64,000 bases of DNA from Bacillus bingmayongensis (GTDB lineage: Bacteria; Bacillota; Bacilli; Bacillales; Bacillaceae_G): the NCBI RefSeq assembly GCF_000299035.1, contig NZ_JH921519.1, forward strand, positions 184,089 to 248,088, given 5' to 3'. Of the stretch, positions 57,074-64,000 are shown in pieces (within the stretch, counting starts at the first letter, position 1; each line of letters starts with the position of its first letter). The position numbers and the translations under genes were made by a program. Below the pieces are notes generated by a model. It was given only the letters and a program-made list of their open reading frames with translations. It was not told where the DNA came from and searched no databases.

Positions 57074-57079
57074 TGTCAA
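57074..57079 (-). promoter_or_regulatory. -35 element of the toxSAS operon promoter
   Basis: A consensus TTGACA lies within the near-palindrome GTTGACAAC and is followed by AT-rich DNA (TATATACATATAG) about 13-19 bases on, where the -10 must lie. The overlap with a palindrome would suit autoregulation by the operon's own protein. Confidence 0.5.
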
Positions 57080-57221
57080 CAATTCTCATTCATTATGACT
57101 ACATGAAATAATGTTTACTCATAAATCCGCTCAGTTACAATCATTTGTATTCGCTTCTTACTCCCATTTCAAATTAGCCTTTGTTAGAGTCTGCTTAATC
57201 CCTTAAATTTATGCTGATTGA

Positions 57222-57591
57222 GTTCGTTTGTTTTGTAAAATACTTCCCTCCCCAGGAATGCATTATAGTGAATGCTGATATTGTGAGACGTCGCATGATT
57301 TAATAGTAAACCGCGCGAAATGGAGGACGTCCTCTAATTTAAGTTGAGTTGTGTTTGCTTTGAAAAGGGTGCGGTACTACAATGAGCACTACATAAAAAG
57401 GGTGCATAGTGTGTGCATTAAAGTAAAGTAGTATTCGTGTTTGTTTTGCAAAGGTAACGATCCTTTTGGGAATGGTAACGTTACTTTTTAAAACTCTCCG
57501 TATTTTCCGAGTTTGGAAAAAAGTACTCCATTGAGATCAGAGTAGTATCAACACTTTGAGATAAACGAATAGTATTCGTGTTTGTTTTGTA
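57222..57591. repeat. Degenerate direct repeats, TTCGTGTTTGTTTTG type
   Basis: A 20-bp unit TAGTATTCGTGTTTGTTTTG occurs exactly at 57429-57448 and 57572-57591. Shorter relatives lie near 57222 (TTCGTTTGTTTTG) and 57344 (TTGTGTTTGCTTTG). AAAAGGGTGC and GGTAACG each also occur twice nearby. No gene is visible in 57029-57938. Confidence 0.65.
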
Positions 57592-57674
57592 GTGACAATA
57601 AGTTTAAGCAGACAGCCCCTGGGACACTTATAGGTTGTTTTTTAATAAATGGAATGAACCTTATCATTCCTTAT

Positions 57675-57836
57675 CCTCATCGCCAGTTGTGGCGAATCTT
57701 TTTCCTAACTTTATGAGAAAGTCCTATGTCGTGTAATAAGACACAGATTATGTCCGTTTAATAGACGGATATGCTCAAATTTGAGTGTATCTTTTTAGGT
57801 GTCTAATAAAGGAGGTCTATCGAGTGAAAATGTAGG
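57675..57836 (+). other. Chain of small hairpins ending in a ribosome site and a minimal ORF
   Basis: In order on the plus strand: TCGCCAGTTGTGGCGA followed by T-rich DNA, GTGTAATAAGACAC, TCCGTTTAATAGACGGA, CTCAAATTTGAG plus a T-run, then AAGGAGG and GTG AAA ATG TAG. This looks like the structured leader of a gene whose coding part has been lost or cut at codon 4. Confidence 0.4.
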
Positions 57837-57938
57837 TGAAATACGTAGTGAAGTTTTCTTTCTTGTATTGATTACTAAGAATAGACGTTGATTTGACGCT
57901 TATCTCAACAAATAAAAAGTGTAATAGAGAAATTTCAC

Positions 57939-58256
57939 TTGTTGAGGGAAAAATACCTCGCCTATAATTTCACCGCTCTTTTCACTGGATATTTCACAAA
58001 TTTACGTTATCCAGAAACACCTGTTATCCAGGGGGAAAAGCCGGATCATAGGATTCCATACTTTGTGAGAATGTTTGGTACACCTCATTCTTATGTATGT
58101 GTAGATGGCAATAAAAGAGTATAGATTAGATCGGCAGAAGGACAAACAGAATTTGAAGGATATGTGTTTTATCCAGAACATTATCAAACAATGTTTATTA
58201 GTGGAGTTGATTTGAACTATTATATTTTGATGTATGAGACCTCTCTTATGGTAGGT
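57939..58256 (+). pseudogene. Broken gene of unknown family
   Basis: A single frame encodes YPETPVIQGEKPDHRIPYFV and then HSYVCVDGNKRV, is cut by one TAG at codon 62, and goes on in frame as IRSAEGQTEFEGYVFYPEHY and YYILMYETSLMVG to a second stop. The residue composition is protein-like on both sides of the TAG, which suggests a decayed gene of about 105 codons. There is no good ribosome site. I do not recognise the family. Confidence 0.4.
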
Positions 58257-58315
58257 TAGCACAATATCACCACATTCACTACACAAATCAATGAAGCAAT
58301 AACAGCAGACAACAA

Positions 58316-58353
58316 AATAAAAAGAGGTGTATCAAAAAGATACAACCCCTCTC
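58316..58353 (-). terminator. Terminator downstream of the HNH-derived gene
   Basis: AGAGGGGTTGTATC and GATACACCTCT pair around TTTTT and are followed by TTTTTATTTT on the minus strand. Confidence 0.8.
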
Positions 58354-58411
58354 AAAATTTTAAGTGAAGATTATTGACAATCAAATATAGTTATTTAATA
58401 TATTCATTGAA

Positions 58412-59026
58412 TCATAACCCTTTTTTCCCATTCAGTAGGTTAAATAGTTCGACAAATATCTTTGCAAGTGTCATATCCATTTCCAAAATAACTTTATTTC
58501 CGTCAAGCAAAGCATATTTGTCTGAGAGTTCGTCTGTAAGCAATCGGATGTTACTCTTTTTCGCGGAAGTCGTGACATCCTTTTTACTTACTTTAATATC
58601 CTTTTCTTCTACAATTTGTTTCTTTGGATAAACTTTAGGCATATGAGGAACCTTGTCTGCTAACGCCTGCATTTTTTGATTAAAATCAGGTTTATTTTGC
58701 CCTCCTGCTTGGTATACGACCAAATTACATTCTCGTAAATCAAATGGATTTAATGTGAGATTACGAACTTTTTCTTTATCGCCTGTGCATCCCATGATTA
58801 GGCGTGTAAGATAGATTATCGATCCACCTTTTGAATCTCTTGCAGAAATCCCTGTATTCAATCTATTCGTACCAGAATTCTTTTTATGATTCCAAGACAC
58901 ATCATATTGCATCAGGAGGGGTAAATTCTTCCGATCTATTACGAATACCGCATCCTTTTTACCGGGAAAATCATAGCAATAAACAGCTGTATAATTCTCA
59001 TCTAAATGTTCATATCTGTTTCTCAA
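58412..59026 (-). CDS. Uncharacterised protein with a degenerate HNH-like N-terminal domain
   Basis: A 204-residue protein. Residues about 25-105 follow the pattern of the N-terminal part of HNH/AP2-type endonucleases (LPLLMQYDVSWNH, then YLTRLIMGCTGDKEKVRNLT and NPFDLRECNLVV, compare YLHRLIM..vDH.ngnplDnR..NL). The catalytic His and Asn positions are replaced, so nuclease activity is not expected. A DNA-binding role is possible. The C-terminal 90 residues are lysine-rich and unrecognised. A good AGGTGAGA ribosome site and a terminator show it is an intact gene. Context is the mobile element. Confidence 0.55.
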   Translation of the reverse strand: MRNRYEHLDENYTAVYCYDFPGKKDAVFVIDRKNLPLLMQYDVSWNHKKNSGTNRLNTGISARDSKGGSIIYLTRLIMGCTGDKEKVRNLTLNPFDLRECNLVVYQAGGQNKPDFNQKMQALADKVPHMPKVYPKKQIVEEKDIKVSKKDVTTSAKKSNIRLLTDELSDKYALLDGNKVILEMDMTLAKIFVELFNLLNGKKGL

Positions 59027-59334
59027 AACTTCTCACCTCCCTCTACCATTAAGATTATAAATTAAGTAAAGCAGACTCGTAATCCTGTAAAATGTTCCTA
59101 TGCACCCATGATTTTGAAATCAAAGAAAAGTAACTTTTTCTATGTCATATCCAAATGAACTCCTAAAACATTCCACACTTTCCTTGTCATCAGAAAACCG
59201 AATGTAATACTATTACGAGTACTTCGGCAAGGTTAGGTTTTGTGAGGTTATTTTATATGACTACAAATAAACCGAATGATTTCAGGGCATACCAAAAAAG
59301 CACCCATCCAATCGGATAAATGCTTTTAGGTATA
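59027..59334. other. Intergenic region in the mobile element
   Basis: It contains a terminator for the next minus-strand gene (AAAGCATTTATCC / TTGGATGGGTGCTTTTTT at 59294-59328). A 19-codon plus-strand frame beginning MTTNKPNDF is too short to judge. Nothing else is seen. Confidence 0.5.
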
Positions 59335-59886
59335 TTATAATGCTCCGTTATATCTCAAATTTGACATAATTTCTGGATTATCATTTTCCACACTATAAAA
59401 GAAGGTTTCATCCACGTGATTTTCAATATCCCATTCTTTTATGCCCCACTCATTGGTAGTAATTAATATTACTTTTCTCGATTCAGTACTCTGAATCTCA
59501 CTCAAGAATTTCTCATATCTTTTAGCATCATCTAATACCGTTTGAACAGGATGAAATAGAGTGAATGTATCTTCATTACCATTTGGGTTAGATTGTGTAT
59601 GAGTTGCATAACTATTTATATTAACAGCCATCCTCCCTAATTTATAATTAGTTGTTGATTTAACTGTATGCGGTAAAAGCCTCTTATTAAAGGCTTGATT
59701 AATATGATTTGATATAGAAGACATAGAACTTGTTCTTATAATCCCCTTGTTAAACTCTCCATTCAAACAAGAAAGAACTACCCTTAACTTAGCATCATTA
59801 TCATATCCCCTCACCAATAGTGTTCTTTTAGTTCCATCCTGTAAAAACCTCATTACACTTTCAATAGCATTTTGTTCATCGATCAT
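59335..59886 (-). CDS. Uncharacterised mobile-element protein, 183 residues
   Basis: A soluble alpha/beta-looking protein: KRTLLVRGYDNDAKLRVVLS (residues 19-38) and RKVILITTNEWGIKEWDIE near 137-155 have the look of core strands of a nucleotide-binding or SIR2/TIR-like fold. However, no Walker A or other diagnostic motif is present. I do not recognise the family. A GGAGGGG ribosome site precedes the ATG, and a terminator follows, so it is probably expressed. It lies 82 bases downstream of the interrupted J-domain gene on the same strand. Confidence 0.55.
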   Translation of the reverse strand: MIDEQNAIESVMRFLQDGTKRTLLVRGYDNDAKLRVVLSCLNGEFNKGIIRTSSMSSISNHINQAFNKRLLPHTVKSTTNYKLGRMAVNINSYATHTQSNPNGNEDTFTLFHPVQTVLDDAKRYEKFLSEIQSTESRKVILITTNEWGIKEWDIENHVDETFFYSVENDNPEIMSNLRYNGAL

Positions 59887-59967
59887 ACTAACCCCTCCTC
59901 TTTTAGTTATATTCTACAACAAAAATAAACCAATATCTAAATCCGCCTTTCTAGCCAAAACAGTACC

Positions 59968-60765
59968 CTACAGTCCCCACTGCTCCTTTAAACGATTCAC
60001 AAACACCATAGCCTTTTCACTATCTTTATTTATATCTGGATGAAACTCTCTCGCCAGCACCCTATAGAATTTCTTAAGAAACTTTTTTTCTTCCTCTGTG
60101 TAGTTACTGAATGAAGATGTTTGGTAACTACCACCGCTCGATTCATTGTAGTTGCCATTAAAGTGTTCCTCATAACTACGTTGTTGATATTCCTGTCTTA
60201 CTTCATATTCATCTTGTAGCTGCTCTTTATACTCTTTATTTCTTACTACTCCAAAGACGTCATAACAACAATCATACGAGCCTTGTTCATATTTACTTTC
60301 AAAGGCAGCCTTCCTCTTGCGGTACGTGCCAAGAATCTCACTTTGTTCCTGTGCTATCTTATATTCTTCTGTTTGTTCAAATTCAGCCTTTATCCTATTA
60401 ATGATAGGATCTAACTTAACATAGACCATATCCCACAGTTGTTTCTCCATGATTCCCATTTCTTCTAACTTTTCATTTAATCTCGTTTGGAGAATGTAAT
60501 CTCCGATCTAATACTCTAATAAATCATAGTATCCCATAGTAGTAATAACCCACTGCTTCTTTTTAACCTTTCCCTGTTCCCTATAACTATGATGAATACT
60601 TATTTTGTAGGCTTTTTTTATTGGTCTCTTGAAACGTTTTCCTGCAGTACGGTAACCATAGATTGTTGGGCCATCACTCCATTTAGTTTCAGTTACCTCT
60701 AAATGTTCAGATGTACAACTAATAGACTCTTTTTTCGTTTCAATTTCTTGTATCACACAAAACAT
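59968..60765 (-). pseudogene. J-domain (DnaJ-like) protein gene interrupted by one TAG
   Basis: Two open frames lie in the same reading phase and are parted only by TAG at 60508-60510. The first (85 codons) has RFKRPIKKAYKISIHHSYRE; the second reads IGDYILQTRLNEKLEEMG straight after the stop and continues through KLDPIINRIKAEFEQTEEY to a C-terminal J-domain half with HPD (REFHPDINKD). Related mobile-element proteins, as I recall them, run through this junction without a break. The internal ATG at 60459 lacks a good ribosome site. A 265-residue ancestral protein with a nonsense mutation is most likely; amber read-through or restart is the alternative. Confidence 0.75.
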
Positions 60766-60847
60766 ATCTACGCTCCTTTCGTGTAGTTACCGTTAGGCGA
60801 TTCATAGTAACCACATATAAAATAAAGACACGAGATATACCCACGCC

Positions 60848-60979
60848 TTAATTATTCTTTAGCCATTCTTTTACTATATTTAAATGGTTCATCGCTTGTT
60901 CATCGCCACGATGTGCTGCCAATACAATTTTATGTAGCAGTTCTTCGAATTCATGTAAAACCATTTCTACTTCGCTCAT
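60848..60979 (-). CDS. Small mobile-element protein, 43 residues
   Basis: A short frame encoding MSEVEMVLHEFEELLHKIVL and ending HLNIVKEWLKNN. Its ATG overlaps the stop of the upstream 68-residue gene (ATGA), which implies translational coupling. It is acidic and helical with no membrane segment. I do not recognise the family. It probably belongs to an operon with the small genes upstream. Confidence 0.65.
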   Translation of the reverse strand: MSEVEMVLHEFEELLHKIVLAAHRGDEQAMNHLNIVKEWLKNN

Positions 60980-61182
60980 AATATTACACCTTCTCCATGT
61001 CCCGCTTCTTTAAGCGCTTCATCTACTAATCCTGCCCATTCATCATGACGTTTTTGTTGAATAAGTCTACATAATTCCTCTACTAATTCGAAAGCTTTAT
61101 TTTCTGAAATACCTTTTAACACACAAGAGTTCACAAATTTTTCTACGATTTGAAATTTATCTTTAGCAACTGTATTTGCCAT
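60976..61182 (-). CDS. Small mobile-element protein, 68 residues
   Basis: Encodes MANTVAKDKFQIVEKFVNSC and ends EALKEAGHGEGVIL. It is soluble, helical and of unknown family. The ATG at MANTV is chosen because TTGGAGGAAT lies just upstream; a reading from 61209 covers that site. It overlaps the next gene by four bases (ATGA). Confidence 0.7.
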   Translation of the reverse strand: MANTVAKDKFQIVEKFVNSCVLKGISENKAFELVEELCRLIQQKRHDEWAGLVDEALKEAGHGEGVIL

Positions 61183-61237
61183 GAATATTCCTCCAATTGT
61201 TATATACATTGTTATTTGTCGCGCTGAATCCCTTTTA

Positions 61238-61417
61238 TCAAGCCTTATAACATAAATCTATTTCTTGATTGATAATTTCAACTAACTGTGATTGTGATGC
61301 AGCGTACTCCTTTGTATACATGTCATCTTCAAGTAAATTCAAAGCAATACTCGATAATCTACTCACTAATCTCTTTTTTTCTGCAATTTGTTCTACTTTC
61401 TCTGTTTGTGTTAACAT
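61238..61417 (-). CDS. Small mobile-element protein, 59 residues
   Basis: Starts MLTQTEKVEQIAEKKRLVSR and ends VEIINQEIDLCYKA, with a predicted helical hairpin and no recognised family. AAAGGA lies about ten bases before the ATG. A slightly longer form from 61435 is possible but would overlap the ribosome site. Size and composition recall small Spo0E-like or phage accessory helical proteins; this is only a visual impression. Confidence 0.6.
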   Translation of the reverse strand: MLTQTEKVEQIAEKKRLVSRLSSIALNLLEDDMYTKEYAASQSQLVEIINQEIDLCYKA

Positions 61418-61531
61418 ATTAATATGTCCTTTCATATATGGATTGAAGAGTAGAGGGAACCGTCATTCCTTCTACTTTATTTATATCTACAAAACTACTT
61501 ACCAATCTTCCCCCCTCATAAGCTGCATATA

Positions 61532-61825
61532 TTACTGCTTTATTTTCTTAATAAAATCCAAGTAAGACTTTGTTTTCATTAATACATAGTCAAATGTAGC
61601 TGCCTTAGCGATTATCTTTGCACTGGAAGGTTGTTTATCAGTATTCCAATGTGTCTCTCTCCAAGCTGTCCAAAAACCATTTATGTAATCGATATACACA
61701 CAACTGGCCTTACTTAGAGTTAATGTATAGAGTGTTCCGCTCAGTGCTACCATGTAACCTGCTGCCTTTGCTTTTTCATCTCTTTTCTTTGTTTCATCTT
61801 GATTCGATGCAGGAGCAATTGGCAT
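61532..61825 (-). CDS. Mobile-element protein, 97 residues
   Basis: Encodes a soluble protein with KKRDEKAKAAGYMVALSGTL near residue 13 and YINGFWTAWRETHWNTDKQP near 47. I do not recognise the family. A GGAGACGA ribosome site precedes the ATG. It is the first gene after the GGGGAACTGGGG array, downstream of the DUF3987 gene on the same strand. Confidence 0.65.
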   Translation of the reverse strand: MPIAPASNQDETKKRDEKAKAAGYMVALSGTLYTLTLSKASCVYIDYINGFWTAWRETHWNTDKQPSSAKIIAKAATFDYVLMKTKSYLDFIKKIKQ

Positions 61826-61860
61826 GTTTATCGTCTCCTTTATTTCTATTTACATAAAAA

Positions 61861-62068
61861 GTTCCCCCAGTTCCCCCAATAGGCTGTACCCCTTGTAGCT
61901 CTAAGGACAGAAATGTGCCCCTCATTAATCCCACTTGTTCCCGTTTCCCCAGTTTAGTCCCCTTTTTCTCACTAAGTGGGGAACTGGGGAAAAGCGGGAT
62001 TTTACTATTCCCCACCTCAATCCCTTGTGACCCTAAGGTTCATGACCTTTAGGGGGAACTGGGGGACT
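61861..62068. repeat. GGGGAACTGGGG iteron-like array
   Basis: The core GGGGAACTGGGG or close variants occurs at 61862-61876 and 61945-61954 (minus strand) and at 61978-61989 and 62053-62065 (plus strand), with further G-runs between. A near-palindrome CCCTAAGGTTCATGACCTTTAGGG lies at 62031-62054. The region has no convincing gene and lies directly 3' of the DUF3987 gene. It may be a replication origin or a protein-binding array. Confidence 0.6.
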
Positions 62069-62095
62069 ATTTCTAAGAAAGTATATTTTTTCTCT

Positions 62096-63664
62096 TCATA
62101 AATAAGGGCTAACAACTATCGTTTCTTTTTTACCCTCTTTATTTTTTTGAATGTAGTTTCGTTCTTCTAACTCATTTAAAATAACTTTCAATTTATCTGA
62201 TTTAACTCTCTTCTTTGTGGCTTGTTGAATATCTCTATAAGGGATTTGCTCACGATCATTCTTTAAAATATGTTTGAGTACAAACTTAGCATCATCATCC
62301 GTATTCCCTTCACTTAGCAAACCAAACGTAGCCATCATATGGTCTATAAAGTATTTAGAAGCGTGTAATGTACTATGGACAGTTTCTTTACTAATTTCGG
62401 TCGGAATACTTCCACAATCTGCATGATGTGCTATATGAATAAGTGCAATGATTCTCGCTACTTGTCCGACTAACTTCCCTGCCCAGGATTGAAAGTGGCC
62501 ATAAGATAACTCATTACCTTCTCTCATGAGTGTTTCTATATGAATGCGGTACTTATTAAATAACACTTGTGCCTCATTACTTAATACCAGAACAACATTT
62601 TCACACTGTAAATTTAATAACCTCTTAATCTGTTTGCTATAAAGCAGCTGTACATCTTCTCTTATCTCCGCTGTTTCTATTTTTCGATATCCTATAAAAC
62701 TCTTAGGAACAGCATATAAAAAGCGGGCCATTAAACCACGGTTATAAAAATACTCCGGTAAACGCTTGATAACATCTAACTGTGCAAACAATCCCACTGT
62801 TAAATGTGGATCATCTACCTTTTCCGTTCTTCCTCTACGATCTACTGTTATCTGATCTTGACTAAATCCTTTCAGATACACATCTATGTTAGTATTACTG
62901 GAATATCTGCCTTTAATTAGATCAAAGAAGCCCCCTTCTGCTGATAACACTGCCATACGACCAGCATTATTTAACATAAGTGTTATAAGCTGTTCTGGTG
63001 TAACATCGTCCGTAAAGTACCGTATAGGATGAACAAACTCTGATTTCTCCATTTCTTCAATCTTGGCGTTTAATTCTCCCTGTATGGCCTCTGCTTCCTC
63101 TTCTGATTGGTTTTGCTTAGCTTTGACCAGGTCTTTCTTTAAATCCTCTATGATCCGTTCCAATACATCTTTCTCATGTCTACTTTGCTCTATTGCAATT
63201 CGTCTTTCTGTATTCTCTTCATTTTCATGCTCCAACAGCGGAAACGTGAATGCTTTAAATACACTCGACTTTCGATTACTTGGTGGCATAAAGGTAATCA
63301 AATATGTATTTAATGGCTCATACCAGCCTTTACTTGGTTGAATGCTGTACCTTTTAGATAAGGCGACTGACAAGACAGATAAGGCCATCATACAGGCCAT
63401 ATCGACAGGTGTTTGCGTCTGTTCTGCTACATCTTCTATATAGTCCCTTAACCATTTTGGGAACACTTCAACAGGAAAAAGAGGTACTTCATATTCATCA
63501 AAAGGAATAATCTCTCCCCAATCTTTTGTCGGTCCATTAACTTGCTGTGATTCTGCTGGTATAATCTCATTCGTTGTTACCTCCGAGAGATTAGTTCCTA
63601 AAATACTATTTATCTTTTCAGCACCAAGGCTCTTTCTCGCTACTTCAATTGCTTTTAAGTTCAT
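62096..63664 (-). CDS. DUF3987 (YfjI-like) protein, probable replication ATPase
   Basis: A 522-residue DUF3987 protein. The typical opening is VEVFPKWLRDYIEDVAEQTQ, then PVDMACMMALSVLSVALSKRY near residue 90. A membrane-free ATPase-like core follows, with LITFMPPSNRKSSVF in the place of a P-loop, a coiled insertion at about 160-215, and DDVTPEQL near 226. The C-terminal 70 residues look like a winged helix (ILNELEERNYIQKNKEGKKE). Such proteins occur in prophages, satellites and ICEs next to primase or replication genes. The P-loop is atypical, so ATPase activity is an inference. The ATG follows the upstream gene's stop by two bases. Confidence 0.8.
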   Translation of the reverse strand: MNLKAIEVARKSLGAEKINSILGTNLSEVTTNEIIPAESQQVNGPTKDWGEIIPFDEYEVPLFPVEVFPKWLRDYIEDVAEQTQTPVDMACMMALSVLSVALSKRYSIQPSKGWYEPLNTYLITFMPPSNRKSSVFKAFTFPLLEHENEENTERRIAIEQSRHEKDVLERIIEDLKKDLVKAKQNQSEEEAEAIQGELNAKIEEMEKSEFVHPIRYFTDDVTPEQLITLMLNNAGRMAVLSAEGGFFDLIKGRYSSNTNIDVYLKGFSQDQITVDRRGRTEKVDDPHLTVGLFAQLDVIKRLPEYFYNRGLMARFLYAVPKSFIGYRKIETAEIREDVQLLYSKQIKRLLNLQCENVVLVLSNEAQVLFNKYRIHIETLMREGNELSYGHFQSWAGKLVGQVARIIALIHIAHHADCGSIPTEISKETVHSTLHASKYFIDHMMATFGLLSEGNTDDDAKFVLKHILKNDREQIPYRDIQQATKKRVKSDKLKVILNELEERNYIQKNKEGKKETIVVSPYL

Positions 63665-64000
63665 TTACGATTCACTTCCCTCTAAACCCTTAAATAAGCG
63701 GTTTACTTCGTCTAAAGCTGTTATCTTCACATATTCGCTATCATCCACTAAGCAATCTAACCAATACTCTATTTGAGGTAAAAGGTGATACATTTCTCCT
63801 AATTGTTCTAACTCTTCCATCATTTTTATAGCCTTCATTTGCATTTGAATCGCCTTAGCGAGATCATTTAGATTGTTGATTTGTTCGATAACCTTTTTAT
63901 TTAGCGCCACAGCAGCTAATGTATTTTCCTTTTTTTGCTTTCTCTTCTGATACAACTTCCGGTTCCCTTCTGCCGTTGGATTCTGTAAGCCGAAATCCTT
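63665..64000 (-). CDS. Uncharacterised mobile-element protein, 5' end beyond the window
   Basis: At least 111 codons are open to the window edge. A TTG start at 63955 is possible, but the frame stays open upstream (KDFGLQNPTAEGNRKLYQKR), and that sequence looks like coding DNA, so the gene probably begins outside the window. Downstream it is helical (LNKKVIEQINNLNDLAKAIQ, KMMEELEQLGEMYHLLPQIE). I do not recognise the family. It precedes the DUF3987 gene closely and is likely in its operon. Confidence 0.6.
   Translation of the reverse strand, partial: KDFGLQNPTAEGNRKLYQKRKQKKENTLAAVALNKKVIEQINNLNDLAKAIQMQMKAIKMMEELEQLGEMYHLLPQIEYWLDCLVDDSEYVKITALDEVNRLFKGLEGSES

Noticed and set aside
59257-59316. 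19-codon plus-strand frame MTTNKPNDF...
   Set aside because: Although a TGAGG lies upstream, the frame ends inside the terminator of the convergent gene and is too short to support.
61794-62015. 73-codon minus-strand frame across the GGGGAACTGGGG array
   Set aside because: Its content is the translation of the repeats; it overlaps the next gene's start and has no ribosome site.

Overview
The window is low-GC Firmicute DNA. Nearly every chromosomal gene matches a Bacillus cereus group protein, and several gene orders (secA-prfB-cccB, ftsEX-ctpB-minJ, comFA-comFC, yvyE-tagV near tagO) are those of Bacillus. At least eleven copies of three short dispersed intergenic repeat families add support for the B. 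cereus group. The species within the group cannot be fixed from this sequence alone.

Layout. Positions 1-5.3 kb hold a YbjQ protein, an ABC exporter, a GtrA/GT2 pair and minJ. Positions 5.3-19.2 kb are a long minus-strand block for division, secretion and stasis: ctpB, ftsX, ftsE, cccB, prfB (with its programmed frameshift), secA, hpf, cspC, comFC, comFA and a CwlO-like NlpC/P60 hydrolase. Positions 19.4-28.5 kb carry an HxlR regulator and envelope genes: degV-family, yvyE, tagV-like LCP, mnaA, ugd, tagO and a polysaccharide deacetylase. Positions 28.6-42.6 kb are sugar uptake: a LevR-type sigma-54 activator, a chromate transporter, a complete beta-glucoside/chitobioside PTS operon with a near-perfect -24/-12 promoter and upstream TGTGTTAC boxes, a LytTR/DUF3021 pair, a second Lac-family PTS operon without a hydrolase, and a dicarboxylate-type symporter. 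Positions 42.7-55 kb hold an acyltransferase, a GH8-like membrane protein, a cytochrome bd oxidase, thiC under a TPP riboswitch, and a four-gene cell-wall recycling operon (murQ-murP-mupG-murR) with a cre site.

From about 55.4 kb to the right edge the character changes. Most genes are small or unknown, long repeat-rich non-coding DNA appears, and genes are broken. This looks like the end of an integrated mobile element that continues past the window. Its first two genes form a toxSAS (RelA/SpoT-like) toxin with a Panacea-domain antitoxin in a TAATG-coupled operon. Further in are a degenerate HNH-derived protein, a J-domain gene split by one TAG codon, a set of small overlapping ORFs, an array of GGGGAACTGGGG motifs, and a DUF3987 replication-type protein.

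How genes work together. FtsEX probably controls a CwlO-type endopeptidase such as the one at 17.8 kb. TagO, MnaA and the TagV-like LCP protein supply and attach wall teichoic acid. The LevR-type protein very likely drives the 37.6 kb PTS operon through sigma-54. MurP, MurQ and MupG salvage MurNAc-containing muropeptide sugars under MurR and CcpA control.
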